This document shows positions 51,119 through 59,700 of a stretch of DNA of 64,000 nt, piece by piece. The notes beneath the pieces are model-generated. The model had not been told where the DNA came from, did not search any database, and saw nothing but the letters and a program-made list of their open reading frames with translations. The stretch's first letter is position 1; the number at the start of each line of letters is the position of its first letter. Source of the DNA: Yinghuangia soli. Its GTDB lineage: Bacteria > Actinomycetota > Actinomycetes > Streptomycetales > Streptomycetaceae. Made by a program: the position numbers and the translations under genes. The DNA is taken from assembly GCF_021502675.1 (NCBI RefSeq), contig NZ_JAKFHA010000003.1:218103-282102 (forward strand), read 5' to 3'.

Positions 51119-52143
51119 GCCGACTGCCTGCCGCCTTCCACTGGACCGTGCCGGTGCGCGGCGACGGCCGCGAGGCGGACCCGGGGCGCCGGCCGCGCGG
51201 CGGCTGGAATCCCGGCGCGCGACGCGAATTCCGGCCGGTGTTCACCGACCCGCGCCCGGGGAACGTCGGTCCGTTCGACCACCTTTCCGCGATCGGCAGG
51301 GCCGCCGACGTCGCCGGGTTCGACGGCGTCACTGTGCCGTTCGACCCGGATGGCGAGGACTCGTGGATCACCGCGGGCACACTGCTGCGCGAAACCCTGT
51401 GGCTGCGCGTCGGGGTCGAGTTCCCTCCGGCGTTCGCCACTCCGGTCTACGCCGCCAAGCTGTCGGTGTCGCTTCAGCGCTTCACCGGCGCGCGCCTCGA
51501 CTGGCACCTCGCCGTGGACATCGACCCGGCCCGCCGGCGCGCCCTCGGCGACCATGTCGACGGCGACGACCGCTACGCCCGCGCCGACGAGTTCCTCACC
51601 GTGGCCCGCGGCGTCTGGCACGAGAAGGAGTTCACCTACGAAGGACGCTTCCACCACGTGCTGGAGGGCGGGTTCTTCGGCCCGCTGTCCGGCGTCCCGT
51701 TCCCGCGCGTCCACCTGACGGGCACCGGCGACGCCGCCCTCGCACTGTCCGCCCGGCATGCCGACGTGCACGTCTTCGGGCTGGACGACGACCTGGCCGA
51801 GCACACCGACCGCCTGCGCCAGGCCGGCCGCGAGCGCGGCACCGACATCGCCCTCGGCCTGCGCGTACCCGTCCTGGCCCGCGCCGACGCCGCCGAGGCG
51901 GCCGACGACCTGGCGCGCCACCAAGCCGAAGCAGGCCGCGCGGCCGGCCCCGGGGCCGAACCGACCGGGCTCGTCGGCTCCTACGACGACATCGCCGCGC
52001 GCCTCGCCGAGTACCGCGACGCGTACGGCATCACGCAGTTCTTCCTCGCCGCTCACCCCGCCGTCGAAGAGGCATACCGCATCGGCGAACACCTCCTGCC
52101 GCGCCTGCACGCGGCCCGCACACCCGCGGAGGCGTCCCTGTGA
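51115..52143 (+). CDS. LLM-class FMN-dependent monooxygenase 1
   Basis: This 342-residue enzyme is of the bacterial luciferase-like family that includes SsuD, DszA and NtaA. It has 'HLSAIGRAADVAGFDGVTVPFD', 'LDWHLAVDIDP', and 'HVDGDDRYARADEFLTVARGVW', which matches the 'RYxRxxEF' phosphate/substrate region of SsuD-like proteins. It is shorter than SsuD (about 380). Such enzymes use FMNH2 and O2 from a separate reductase, and no flavin reductase is present in this operon. Start GTG overlaps the preceding stop (GTGA). It may oxidise a sulfone or sulfonate to feed the DszB-like desulfinase; the substrate is unknown. Confidence 0.85.
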   Translation: MSRLPAAFHWTVPVRGDGREADPGRRPRGGWNPGARREFRPVFTDPRPGNVGPFDHLSAIGRAADVAGFDGVTVPFDPDGEDSWITAGTLLRETLWLRVGVEFPPAFATPVYAAKLSVSLQRFTGARLDWHLAVDIDPARRRALGDHVDGDDRYARADEFLTVARGVWHEKEFTYEGRFHHVLEGGFFGPLSGVPFPRVHLTGTGDAALALSARHADVHVFGLDDDLAEHTDRLRQAGRERGTDIALGLRVPVLARADAAEAADDLARHQAEAGRAAGPGAEPTGLVGSYDDIAARLAEYRDAYGITQFFLAAHPAVEEAYRIGEHLLPRLHAARTPAEASL

Positions 52144-53318
52144 CCATCGACATCTACTGGCGCATCGGCATGGGCGGCGACAAGGAGTCGCTGCGGCATC
52201 CCGACAAGACCCGCGGCGACTGGGACCGGGTACGGCCCGGCAGCATCGCGCCGGGCCTGCGCCGCGGCTCACCGGACGGGTTCACCTACCTCGACCACAT
52301 GGCCGACGTGGCCCGTGCCGCCGAGCAGGCGGGCTTCTACGGCGGCCTGCTGCCGTCCTTCCCGATGACCGACGACCCGTGGGCCGCAGCTGCGGCGCTG
52401 GCGCGCGAGACCCGCACCTGGCGGTTCATGATCGCGTTCCAGCCCGGTTTCCTGAATCCCGTGCACGCCGCCCGGATGTCGGCCTCGCTGCAACGCGCCA
52501 CCGGCGGCCGCACCGTCTTCAACGTCATCACCGGCGGCGGTGGGCCCGCGCAATTGTGGTGGGGCGACAAGGTCGCGCACGACGACCGCTACGCCCGCAC
52601 GTCCGAATTCCTCGACGTGCTGCGCGGCGTATGGAACGGCGGCCCGTTCGACTTCGACGGACGCTTCTACCGCGTCGAAGGCGGCGGCCTGCCTGCCGCG
52701 CTCGCCGCCGAGCCCTTCCCCGAGATCTACTTCTCCGGCTCGTCCCCCGCCGCCATCGACGCCGCCGGACGGCATGCCGACTACTACCTGTCCTGGCTGG
52801 AGCCCTTCGACCAGCTCAAGCAGAAGTTCGATGCGGTACGCGAGCACAGCGCCCGCACCGGCACACCCCCGCCCAAGTTCGCGGTACGCGTCGACGTCCT
52901 CGCCCGCGAGACCGAGGAAGCCGCCTGGCGCGAGATCCGCCGCGGCTGGGACCACGTCGACCCCGCCGCCGCGGACGGATTCCTCCGCCGCCAAGGCGAC
53001 TCGGTCGGCGCCCAGCGCACCGGCGACTTCCTCTCCGGCGCCACCCTCCACGACCCGGCGGGACTCACCGTCTCCCCCGGCGTGTGGGGCGGTTTCAGCC
53101 TGCTGCGCCCGGGGCCGGCATTCGGCCTGGTCGGCAGCTACCAGCATGTCGCCGAACGGCTCGACGAACTGATCGGCCTGGGCGTCGACGCGTTCATCCT
53201 CGCAGCCACCCCGCACCTCGAAGAGGCGTACCGGGTCGGCGAAGAAGTCCTGCCGCTGCTGCGCGGCCCGCACGAACTCACCGCACCGGAAAGCCCGGCG
53301 GAACTGTCCGCGGTCTGA
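52140..53318 (+). CDS. LLM-class FMN-dependent monooxygenase 2 (SsuD-like)
   Basis: This is a 392-residue luciferase-like monooxygenase, close to SsuD in length and motifs: 'YLDHMADVARAAEQAGFYGGLLP', 'FMIAFQPGFLNPVHAARMSASL', 'FNVITGGG', 'DRYARTSEFLDVLRGVWNG', and 'PEIYFSGSSPAAIDAAGRHADYYLSW'. SsuD-type enzymes convert sulfonates to aldehyde plus sulfite with FMNH2. The GTG start overlaps the preceding stop (52140-52143). Having two divergent LLM enzymes side by side suggests two successive oxidations or two substrate classes. Confidence 0.87.
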   Translation: MTIDIYWRIGMGGDKESLRHPDKTRGDWDRVRPGSIAPGLRRGSPDGFTYLDHMADVARAAEQAGFYGGLLPSFPMTDDPWAAAAALARETRTWRFMIAFQPGFLNPVHAARMSASLQRATGGRTVFNVITGGGGPAQLWWGDKVAHDDRYARTSEFLDVLRGVWNGGPFDFDGRFYRVEGGGLPAALAAEPFPEIYFSGSSPAAIDAAGRHADYYLSWLEPFDQLKQKFDAVREHSARTGTPPPKFAVRVDVLARETEEAAWREIRRGWDHVDPAAADGFLRRQGDSVGAQRTGDFLSGATLHDPAGLTVSPGVWGGFSLLRPGPAFGLVGSYQHVAERLDELIGLGVDAFILAATPHLEEAYRVGEEVLPLLRGPHELTAPESPAELSAV

Positions 53319-53362
53319 CCGCCGGCAGCCGACCACTCGTCCCGTACCAGAAAGGCACCGAC

Positions 53363-54127
53363 ATGACCACCAGCCTGGACACCGCCCCCACCTCCGACGC
53401 TCCCGCCCCCATCGCCGGAGAACTCTCGGCCGACGTCCTGGAATTCGTCGCCACCGCGAAGGAACAGGCCGAACACGCCTTCCGTGTGCTCCGCCAGATC
53501 GGCAGCATCACCGCCAACGGCACCGTGAGCGGCGTCGAACGCGTGCCCGGCCACGACCTCTACCTGACACTCACGTACCCGGGCCCGTTCGCGGTCGACC
53601 AGACCGTCACCCCGTCCGTCGTCGGCCTCGACGGCACCGTCCACCTCGGGGACGCCAATGCCGCACGCGGCTTCGGCTTCCACCGGGTGCTGTCCGCCCA
53701 CCCGGACATCACCACCGTCATCCACGTGCACTCCCCGTACCTGGGAGCCTGGTCGCAGACCCACCGGCCGCTGCCCATCCGGTACGTTCCCGTGCAGCGC
53801 GACACCCTCGCGCGCGAGATCCCCGTCTACATCGACCGGCGCGGCTCGCAGGTCGACTTCATCCTCGACCGCCTCGCCGAGGAGATCCCCCCGCCCGCGA
53901 TCCTCGAGGCCAACGGCGGCGCCACCGTCTGGGGCAGCGGCGGCTTCCTGGCCACTGTCGAGTACATCGTCCTGCTCGAAGAGGGCGCCCAGCTCCAACT
54001 GCTCGCGGAATCCCTGGGCGGCTCGCAAGAGTACGGCCCCGGCGTGCTGCGCGAGCAGTGGACGCGGTTCAACGGCGGCGCCCTCGGCAAGCGCGCCGAA
54101 GCACTGGGCCTGCTGCCGACCGAGTAG
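53363..54127 (+). CDS. Class II aldolase/adducin-family protein
   Basis: This 254-residue protein has the class II aldolase/adducin fold, with the metal-binding 'VIHVHSPYLGAW' (HxH), and 'ILEANGGATVWGSGG' in the position of the usual 'xxxxHG' segment. The ATG at 53363 follows AAAGG by 8 nt. The gap of 44 nt to the monooxygenase is the only break in the operon, which otherwise has overlaps. Family members cleave or rearrange phosphorylated sugars or hydroxy-carbonyls with a divalent metal. Here it may act on the carbonyl product left after C-S cleavage. A terminator follows at once, so it is the last gene. Confidence 0.8.
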   Translation: MTTSLDTAPTSDAPAPIAGELSADVLEFVATAKEQAEHAFRVLRQIGSITANGTVSGVERVPGHDLYLTLTYPGPFAVDQTVTPSVVGLDGTVHLGDANAARGFGFHRVLSAHPDITTVIHVHSPYLGAWSQTHRPLPIRYVPVQRDTLAREIPVYIDRRGSQVDFILDRLAEEIPPPAILEANGGATVWGSGGFLATVEYIVLLEEGAQLQLLAESLGGSQEYGPGVLREQWTRFNGGALGKRAEALGLLPTE

Positions 54128-54134
54128 CCAAATC

Positions 54135-54169
54135 GCCTGTGCCCGGACGCCGGCCGCCCGGGCACAGGC
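54135..54169 (+). terminator. Hairpin terminator of the organosulfur operon
   Basis: A perfect 12-bp stem, GCCTGTGCCCGG / CCGGGCACAGGC, has an 11-nt loop and starts 8 nt after the last stop codon. It lacks a U-tract, as is common in streptomycetes. Confidence 0.75.
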
Positions 54170-54563
54170 CACCCGGCAGCGGGAGCCTCCGCGAGCGTCG
54201 CCGCCGGCACGCATGCCGCGGAGCCGGCCCCGACCATCACCACGTCGACCGAAGCAGCCGTACCGCGCGCCCCTCCTTCGCCGTCACCGGCATCCCTGCG
54301 CACGCCATCCACGTCCTCCAGGTCTGCGGCGTCCACGACCTCCTCGCCGGTACCGGGTCCGCCGCGCGGCGGCGGGGGCGGGCCGGGTCCGACGGGATGC
54401 ACCCCGGCCGCGCGGTGACCTCACGGTGATCCACTCGGGCATGCGGGGCCGGCCCGCGCGCCGGTCTTCCCCCGCCGGGCATCGAAGCGGAGCGTGCGGG
54501 TAGCTGCGGTCACGAAGCGGCCAGGGTCCGCCCGGCCGGACAGTCGGCCACGGAGAGGCACGC
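54170..54563. other. Intergenic stretch without recognised gene
   Basis: About 394 nt between the operon terminator and the next gene. I see no conserved ORF, tRNA or clear promoter, only GC-rich sequence; the ribosome site GAGAGG of the next gene is at its end. Confidence 0.5.
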
Positions 54564-54947
54564 ATGAGCTACGACGCGCGTGACAACACTTGGGAAGCGG
54601 CTCACGACAAGACCGTCCAGCGAGGCCGGGACAAGGTGGGACGCGGCGACGTCCGCACCGGCAACGCCGGCCACACCCCGGCCGCATGGATCGGCGTGGC
54701 GGTCATCCTCACCGGCTGCGTCGTTGCCGCAGTGGCGCTGCCGATGGCCCAGGCCTGGCTGTTCTGGTTGGGCGTCGGCATCGCCGCGCTCGGCGCGGTC
54801 CTGGGAAAAATCCTCTCCCTGATGGGACTCGGCATACCGCCCGGCTACCACCAGGAAGGCGACGTGGAACTGCGCGACCAGATGCTCGGCGAGGACGGCA
54901 GCGGGCAGTGGAGCGGCCACCAGAGCAGCCCACGAGCCCGGACGTGA
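54564..54947 (+). CDS. HGxxPAAW-type small membrane protein
   Basis: This is a 127-residue protein with 'GHTPAAWIGVAVILTGCVVA', the HGxxPAAW motif of a family of small actinobacterial membrane proteins. Two TM helices (about 43-65 and 67-90) are separated by a short 'MAQAWLFW' turn. The N-terminus is charged and the C-terminal tail hydrophilic. GAGAGG precedes the ATG. In other streptomycetes such genes often lie near trp or other housekeeping loci; function is unknown. It appears monocistronic. Confidence 0.75.
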   Translation: MSYDARDNTWEAAHDKTVQRGRDKVGRGDVRTGNAGHTPAAWIGVAVILTGCVVAAVALPMAQAWLFWLGVGIAALGAVLGKILSLMGLGIPPGYHQEGDVELRDQMLGEDGSGQWSGHQSSPRART

Positions 54948-54948
54948 T

Positions 54949-54965
54949 CCCGGAGCGCATCCGGG
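54949..54965 (+). terminator. Short hairpin after HGxxPAAW gene
   Basis: CCCGGA/TCCGGG with a 5-nt loop lies 2 nt beyond the stop codon. It is a weak candidate terminator. Confidence 0.35.
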
Positions 54966-55221
54966 CAGCAGATCTCAGCCGGCCTGCAGCGGCAGCCAGG
55001 AGTGGGCCACAGCCCCCAACCCGCCTCCCACCGCAGCGAATTCCCGCGGCCCGGCCGGCCTCCCGCGCGTCCGCTGTCGATACGGGGCAGGCGTCGATAG
55101 GGCGCCGATTGCCATGGCGTAGCCGTTCGGGCCGTCGACGACGACATCGGCACCCCCCAGGGCTCCGAAACCGAGCGTTCCTGAGCGGCATTCGGTCGTG
55201 ACACCGATGCTACTCTGAACA

Positions 55222-55243
55222 TATGCACATTAATACGTGCATA
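55222..55243. promoter_or_regulatory. AT-rich palindrome upstream of STAS gene
   Basis: TATGCAC and GTGCATA (perfect 7-bp arms) flank 8 nt (ATTAATAC) in an AT-rich island that stands out from the GC-rich surroundings. It is about 97 nt upstream of the STAS start. Size and symmetry suit a dimeric repressor operator. The rest of 54966-55339 shows no gene. Confidence 0.5.
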
Positions 55244-55339
55244 AATCTTCCCTATTTGGAATCGACCCGCGGGTCAGGGATATCCAGGGTGGGAAGGCGA
55301 GGGGGCCGCAGAGCCCCGACCGTCTGAGGGTGCGTCCCA

Positions 55340-55789
55340 GTGGCCAGGAAATCGACCAGGAAGTCGAGTACCCGGCCCCGTTCTGCGCCCGATGCCACCT
55401 CGGGGCGCACCGCGAACCGTCGGCACCCGGGGCAGGCGCCCGTTCCTGTCGACCTGGACATCGACGTGCGCAACGACGGCGGCCGTCCGTGTGTCCGCGT
55501 GGCGGGTGAGATCGACCAGGACAGCGTCCCTGCGCTGCGCGACGTTCTGGAGGCAGTACTGGACACCGGCTGCCTCGGCCTGCACGTGGACCTGACCGCG
55601 GTGCGGTTCATCGACAGCTCGGGCCTGCACGTGCTGCTCGCGAGCCGAGACCGGCTGCACGAGCGCGGGGGCGTGCTGACCGTGGCCCCCAGCCCGCAGA
55701 CGGTGAGCCTGCTGGAGGTCACCCAGACCCGCGGCCTGTTCCCGCCCGCCCCGTCGCCCTCCTCTGACCAGCCGAACGAGGCGTCGTGA
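55340..55789 (+). CDS. STAS-domain anti-sigma factor antagonist
   Basis: This is a 149-residue protein. A basic, probably disordered N-terminus of about 35 residues precedes a STAS domain with 'VRVAGEIDQDSVPALRDVLE' and the phosphorylation motif 'FIDSSGLHVLLASRD', in which the Ser pair is the target of anti-sigma kinases. Family role: binds and neutralises an anti-sigma factor in its unphosphorylated form. The GTG at 55340 has GAGGG about 10 nt upstream. It is convergent with the P450 gene (55-nt gap). No partner kinase or sigma gene lies in the window. Confidence 0.87.
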   Translation: MARKSTRKSSTRPRSAPDATSGRTANRRHPGQAPVPVDLDIDVRNDGGRPCVRVAGEIDQDSVPALRDVLEAVLDTGCLGLHVDLTAVRFIDSSGLHVLLASRDRLHERGGVLTVAPSPQTVSLLEVTQTRGLFPPAPSPSSDQPNEAS

Positions 55790-55844
55790 CGCCCCATCCG
55801 GCCCCGGCCCCACCGCAGCGGCCGTGGTGGTCCGTCCGTGCACG

Positions 55845-57185
55845 CTACGCAGCGCCGAACTGCAGGCGCAGCGCGGTGTGGTCGAGGGTGTGCGGGAGCG
55901 GTGCGCCGTCGTCGCGCAGGCGGCCTTGGACCAGGCGCAGGCCGTCGCGTTCGCGCAGCAGGGTGGCCAGCAGGGCGGTGACGGTGAACAGCACCAGGTT
56001 CCGCCCGGGGCAGGCCACCGGGCCGGCGCTGAACGGGACGATGCCGCGGGCCGGGCCGGCGTCCCCTGTCGACCACGCCAATGGGTCGAAACGGTCGGCG
56101 AAGGGGAGCGTCTCCGCGTCCCGGTGGAAGAACGAGCTGACGATCGCGGTGGTGCCCGATCCCCGGCCCGGGTCGGTGTCTTCGCGCAGGATGACCAATG
56201 TGGTCGGCCATAGGCGCAGTGCTTCCAGCACACAGGACCGCAGGTAGGCCAAGGTCGCCGTCGCGTAGGGGTCTTCGGGGTCGGCGTCGTTCGCCTCCGC
56301 GCGTACGCAGTCGGCGTGCTCGCGGTGGGTGGCCAGGAGCGCCAGGGTGTTGTACGCCGCGATCGCCGCGGCGTCGTAGGCGAACAGCCAGTGCGGCACC
56401 TGTCCGTATGCCGCGTTCTCGGCGGTGTGCGGCTGTTCGGCCAGGAGGCCCGCGAGGCTGTCCGGGTCGGCGCGCTGCAGATGTCCGGCGAGCCGGTGCG
56501 CGAACAGTTCCTGCACGCGGCGGCGGCGCGGGTGCGCGTAGGCCCAGTTGCCGTCCGAGCGCAGGCCGTTCAGCAGCCGGGTCAGCGGCACGTCGTCGAC
56601 CGCGGCCGCCCCGAGGACGATGCGGCGGATGACCCGGTCGAACGTGATGTGGAAGGTCTCCCAACCCAGTTCGCCGGTCGGCCCGACGCGCAGCAGCAGC
56701 CGCCGGGCCTCCTCGCAGACGGCGTGGTGGAACGCGCCGGAGAGCCGATGGACCGCGTAGCCGCTGTCCAGCACCGCCTCGTTCAGGGCACGCCGGGGAG
56801 CGCGGTCGGCCGGGTCGGTGACGAGGACCGCCTCCGGTTCGAAGTGGCCGAGCGCGGCGCGTTTCTCCCTGGTGGCCGGACTGAGGCGGGTGGGGTCGGC
56901 GTCCAGGATCTCCCGTACGTCCTCTGCTGCCAGCGGGATCGTGACCCGGCGGCCCAGGATGTTCGCCTCGACCGGACCGGGGCCGTGGCGCTGCCGCAGA
57001 TCCGCCAGCACGCCGTTGGCCCGGCGCGCCGCATCCACGCGTTCCGCGAGCGCGAGCACCCGCGGGCGGCGGACGACGGCCCCCTGGGCGACCAGCGGCA
57101 CCAGGACCTGCGTCGCCACCCGGGCGGTGTCGGCCAGGCCGAGCCGATGCGCCACAGGCGGCGCCTCGGTGCGGGACGGGCTCAT
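55845..57185 (-). CDS. Cytochrome P450 with atypical I-helix
   Basis: This 446-residue P450 has heme ligand Cys near residue 390 in 'PFSAGPVACPGRN', ExxR as 'CVLEALRLW', and 'FADRFDP' in the meander. The I-helix reads 'WLFAYDAAAIAAYNTL', so the usual AG-x-(D/E)-T oxygen-activation residues are absent; the Thr is replaced by Ala. This occurs in some P450s using peroxide or an internal substrate hydroxyl. A perfect AGGAGGT lies before the ATG. It is monocistronic, about 20 kb from the PKS, so a role in polyketide tailoring is possible but unsupported. No ferredoxin gene is adjacent. Confidence 0.9.
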   Translation of the reverse strand: MSPSRTEAPPVAHRLGLADTARVATQVLVPLVAQGAVVRRPRVLALAERVDAARRANGVLADLRQRHGPGPVEANILGRRVTIPLAAEDVREILDADPTRLSPATREKRAALGHFEPEAVLVTDPADRAPRRALNEAVLDSGYAVHRLSGAFHHAVCEEARRLLLRVGPTGELGWETFHITFDRVIRRIVLGAAAVDDVPLTRLLNGLRSDGNWAYAHPRRRRVQELFAHRLAGHLQRADPDSLAGLLAEQPHTAENAAYGQVPHWLFAYDAAAIAAYNTLALLATHREHADCVRAEANDADPEDPYATATLAYLRSCVLEALRLWPTTLVILREDTDPGRGSGTTAIVSSFFHRDAETLPFADRFDPLAWSTGDAGPARGIVPFSAGPVACPGRNLVLFTVTALLATLLRERDGLRLVQGRLRDDGAPLPHTLDHTALRLQFGAA

Positions 57186-57311
57186 GCGTACCTCCTGCGG
57201 TCGTACACGTCGGCAGCGCCGCCGGCGGCCGCCGGACCCCTACTGCCCAGGGCCGCCACGACCATGCGGGATCCCCGCGGCCTCCGTTCGGTCCGGGCAA
57301 GCAGCCAGGGG

Positions 57312-57938
57312 TCAGGCCGGGGACCTGACCTGCCGCGGCGGCGCGTTGCTCATCTCGACCACACACGCAGCGAACCTGGCGAACTCGCGGCCGGCGGGGT
57401 CCGACGTGTCCATCTGGCGCATCAACTGCCCGGCAAGGTGCCGCAGCTCGTCGTCATCCAAAGCCCCGCGGGCCGACCGGCCCCACACCCTGGCCCGCGC
57501 CATGCCCGGGTCCTCGGCCCTGCACAGTTCCAGGGTGCTGTTCCTCGCGGCCACCTCCGTCCAGGCAGCCGCTACCCACCGCCACCGCAATCCACCGGCA
57601 AAGGTGCGCTTCTTCTCCCGGGACGCTGCTCCTGCTCGGCCGACGGTGGCCGGCCGGCGAACGCTTGCGCCCCTCGGTGCGGCAGGTGCTGCCTCGGGAG
57701 GACGGGACCGCCGCCCGGCAGCCCGAGCACGGCGGTCGCAGTCGCCGTGCCTGGGCCGTCTGGTGGCCGGGACCTCACCTGGCGGCTGCCCCGGCCCCTG
57801 CACGGCGAACCCGTCCTGGAGGGCCTGGCGGAACCGAGCCGCAGCGGTGGCGTCGCCTTGCCGCTCCGCCAGGGAAGTGCAGCCGGACGTACCCAGAACC
57901 GCGCAAACTGCCACCATCGCCCACGCATGGACGGACAC
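57312..57938 (-). pseudogene. Frameshifted lipoprotein remnant
   Basis: From a GTG at 57938 the frame gives a lipoprotein start ('MVAVCAVLGTSGCTSLAERQ', then 'GDATAAARFRQALQDG') like small actinobacterial lipoproteins with an NTF2-like body. Expected follow-up residues ('LGLPGGG', 'LPRQ') then appear in a different frame, and 'FAGGLRWRWVAAAW', like the usual 'GGWRVVAAGC' end, returns to the first frame. The last part ('DDELRHLAGQLMRQMDTSDP') looks like the end of a different protein. I read this as one or two decayed genes. Sequencing errors could also cause the shifts. Confidence 0.4.
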
Positions 57939-58051
57939 CCAAACGTACTCGGTCGCTGCGGCGTCGATCGCGCTCAAGCGAGGCTGCTCGCTTCGGGTGA
58001 AAGGCTTGTCGCGGGCGTGCCGGGCGGGGGAACGCACGCGTTGGACGTGCC

Positions 58052-58348
58052 ATGAGTGCGCTTCGTTTGCTGGCCGCCGCATTGAGTGCTGCGATTGTCG
58101 CTACTGCGGGGGCGGGGACTGCGTCGGCCGCGAGCGGCGGCGAATCGCGGTCCGAGACCCGGCTTCAGGAGCACGAGAACCAGCTCTTCCCCCAGTTCGA
58201 CTACACCTCGATCATGATGTACGGCTCGTACGCCTTCTCGGGCAACGGACAGCCCACCATGGTGCCTCGGGGTACCGAGGGTGCGGATGCGGCCGAGGCA
58301 CGTGGCCTCCAAGCAATCGTCAACTACAGCAGGGCGGCCACCCTCTGA
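58052..58348 (+). pseudogene. Astacin-like metalloprotease remnant (internal deletion)
   Basis: This 98-codon ORF has a good Sec signal peptide (cut after 'GTASA', near residue 27) followed almost directly by 'FDYTSIMMYGSYAFSGNGQP', which matches the Met-turn region of astacin (M12A) peptidases (DYxSIMHYGxxAFS). The zinc site HExxHxxGxxH and the whole prodomain/N-terminal lobe are absent, and the His of SIMHY is Met. It is best seen as a gene with a large in-frame deletion; a secreted short peptide with a new role is a remote option. Confidence 0.6.
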
Positions 58349-58524
58349 GCAGCAATCGGACCTCCGTGGTCGCATAGCCGCGACCGCGCCGCCGAGCAAG
58401 CCGAGCCCGCCCGGGAGTTGCCGCCTGAATTCACGACGCTCGGCTCGGGTTCCGCGTCGACTGCCACGCCGTTCACTTGGTGGCGGTGCACGTGGAGTCG
58501 CGGTGTGCTTGCTAGGTTCGCCAG

Positions 58525-59358
58525 ATGACAGTGGCTTTGATCGACTCAGGGATCGGCTTGCTCCCTACGGCCGGTTGGCTTCGCTGGTTGGCCCCGAGTG
58601 TCGACCTGCTTCTGTTGCTTGATCCGGACGGCATGCCGTGGGGCTCGAAGTCGGCGCAATTCATTACTGAGCGGCTGCTTGCCGCCGGCGAGATCGCCGT
58701 CGAGCGCGGAGCGCAGGCCCTCGTCGTGCCGTGCAACACCGCGACGGTCACCGCGATCGACGCACTTCGCGAGAGCTTTGAGCCAGGGATCCCCGTCATC
58801 GGCACGGTTCCTGCCATCAAACCGGCCGCAAGCGCGGGAGCGCCCATTGCCGTCTGGGCGACCGTGAGGACCACCGAAAGCGAGTACCAGCAGCGCTTGG
58901 TCGCGGAACACGCCGACGGCGTCCCGGTGTTCCCTGTCGCGTGCCCCGGGCTCGCCGAGGCTGTCGACTGCGGGGACAGGGTTGCGATCGTTCGTGCCGT
59001 CGCCGCAGCCGTCGAGCAGACGCCGCGCGCGTGCAGCTCGGTTGTCCTCGGCTGTACCCACTACCCGCTGGTTGCCGACCAGATCATGCTCAGTCTCCCC
59101 GATGCGACCACCTTGTACGACAGCGCCGAAGCCGTAGCCCGTCAGACCCTCCGCCGGCTCGACGTCCCGCCCGGACCGTCTCAGGGGCCAGGCCGCGTAA
59201 ACGTGGTCGTCAGCGGCCGGGCAGGTGTCCTGCCGCCCGCCGCGCAGTGCTTTCCCGTGGGCCGCGCCCTGATGACGGCGGCAGCGATGCCGCTCGAGTT
59301 CCTCACGCCTGCGACGTCAGTCCGACGCCTCACAAGGGAGACTCTTCTGCAGGAGTGA
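58525..59358 (+). CDS. Glutamate/aspartate racemase family protein (MurI-like)
   Basis: This 277-residue protein has the MurI layout: 'LIDSGIGLL' at the N-terminus, 'PWGSKSAQFITERLL', the first catalytic Cys in 'VVPCNTAT', and the second in 'VLGCTHYPLVADQI'. Both Cys and the His of CTHYP are present, so it may be active. Family role: racemisation of L-glutamate to D-glutamate for peptidoglycan. It diverges from standard MurI in the N-terminal Gly motif (GIGLL instead of GxGG), so another substrate or a secondary-metabolite role is possible. The start ATG has no strong ribosome site; transcription may be leaderless or begin just upstream. Confidence 0.75.
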   Translation: MTVALIDSGIGLLPTAGWLRWLAPSVDLLLLLDPDGMPWGSKSAQFITERLLAAGEIAVERGAQALVVPCNTATVTAIDALRESFEPGIPVIGTVPAIKPAASAGAPIAVWATVRTTESEYQQRLVAEHADGVPVFPVACPGLAEAVDCGDRVAIVRAVAAAVEQTPRACSSVVLGCTHYPLVADQIMLSLPDATTLYDSAEAVARQTLRRLDVPPGPSQGPGRVNVVVSGRAGVLPPAAQCFPVGRALMTAAAMPLEFLTPATSVRRLTRETLLQE

Positions 59359-59496
59359 CGAACGAGTCGCCGACCACAGAAGCGATGCTGTTGTCGATCT
59401 TTGTGGCGTCAGTCCGGGTTCATGGCGGTCCCGCGGTCGGCGGCCCAGGCGTGGCAGTTGGCCATACCGGGGCCGCCGGCTGCTGTGGGGGCGCAG

Positions 59497-59700
59497 TCAG
59501 ATCGTGCGGACCTGCTGCGCCTGGGGGCCCTTCTGCCCCTGGCCGACCTCGAACTCCACGCGCTGGCCCTCGTCCAAGGACTTGTATCCGTTGCCGGTGA
59601 TCTCGGAGTAGTGCACGAACAAGTCCGGACCACCCCCGTCCTGCTCGATGAACCCGAAGCCCTTCTCCCCGTTGAACCACTTCACACTGCCCTGAGCCAC
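59497..59700 (-). CDS. Cold-shock protein, CspA family
   Basis: This 67-residue single-stranded nucleic acid-binding protein carries RNP1 'KGFGFIEQ' and RNP2 'DLFVHYSEI', full length for the family. It acts as an RNA chaperone in cold or other stress. The GTG start follows GGAGGA. It is monocistronic, on the minus strand, with a 418-nt upstream region that may hold a long 5' leader typical of csp genes. Confidence 0.95.
   Translation of the reverse strand: MAQGSVKWFNGEKGFGFIEQDGGGPDLFVHYSEITGNGYKSLDEGQRVEFEVGQGQKGPQAQQVRTI

Noticed and set aside
55845-57185. P450 as a tailoring enzyme of the polyketide cluster
   Set aside because: It is about 17-20 kb beyond the cluster, separated by unrelated operons, with its own promoter region; no evidence links it to the PKS.
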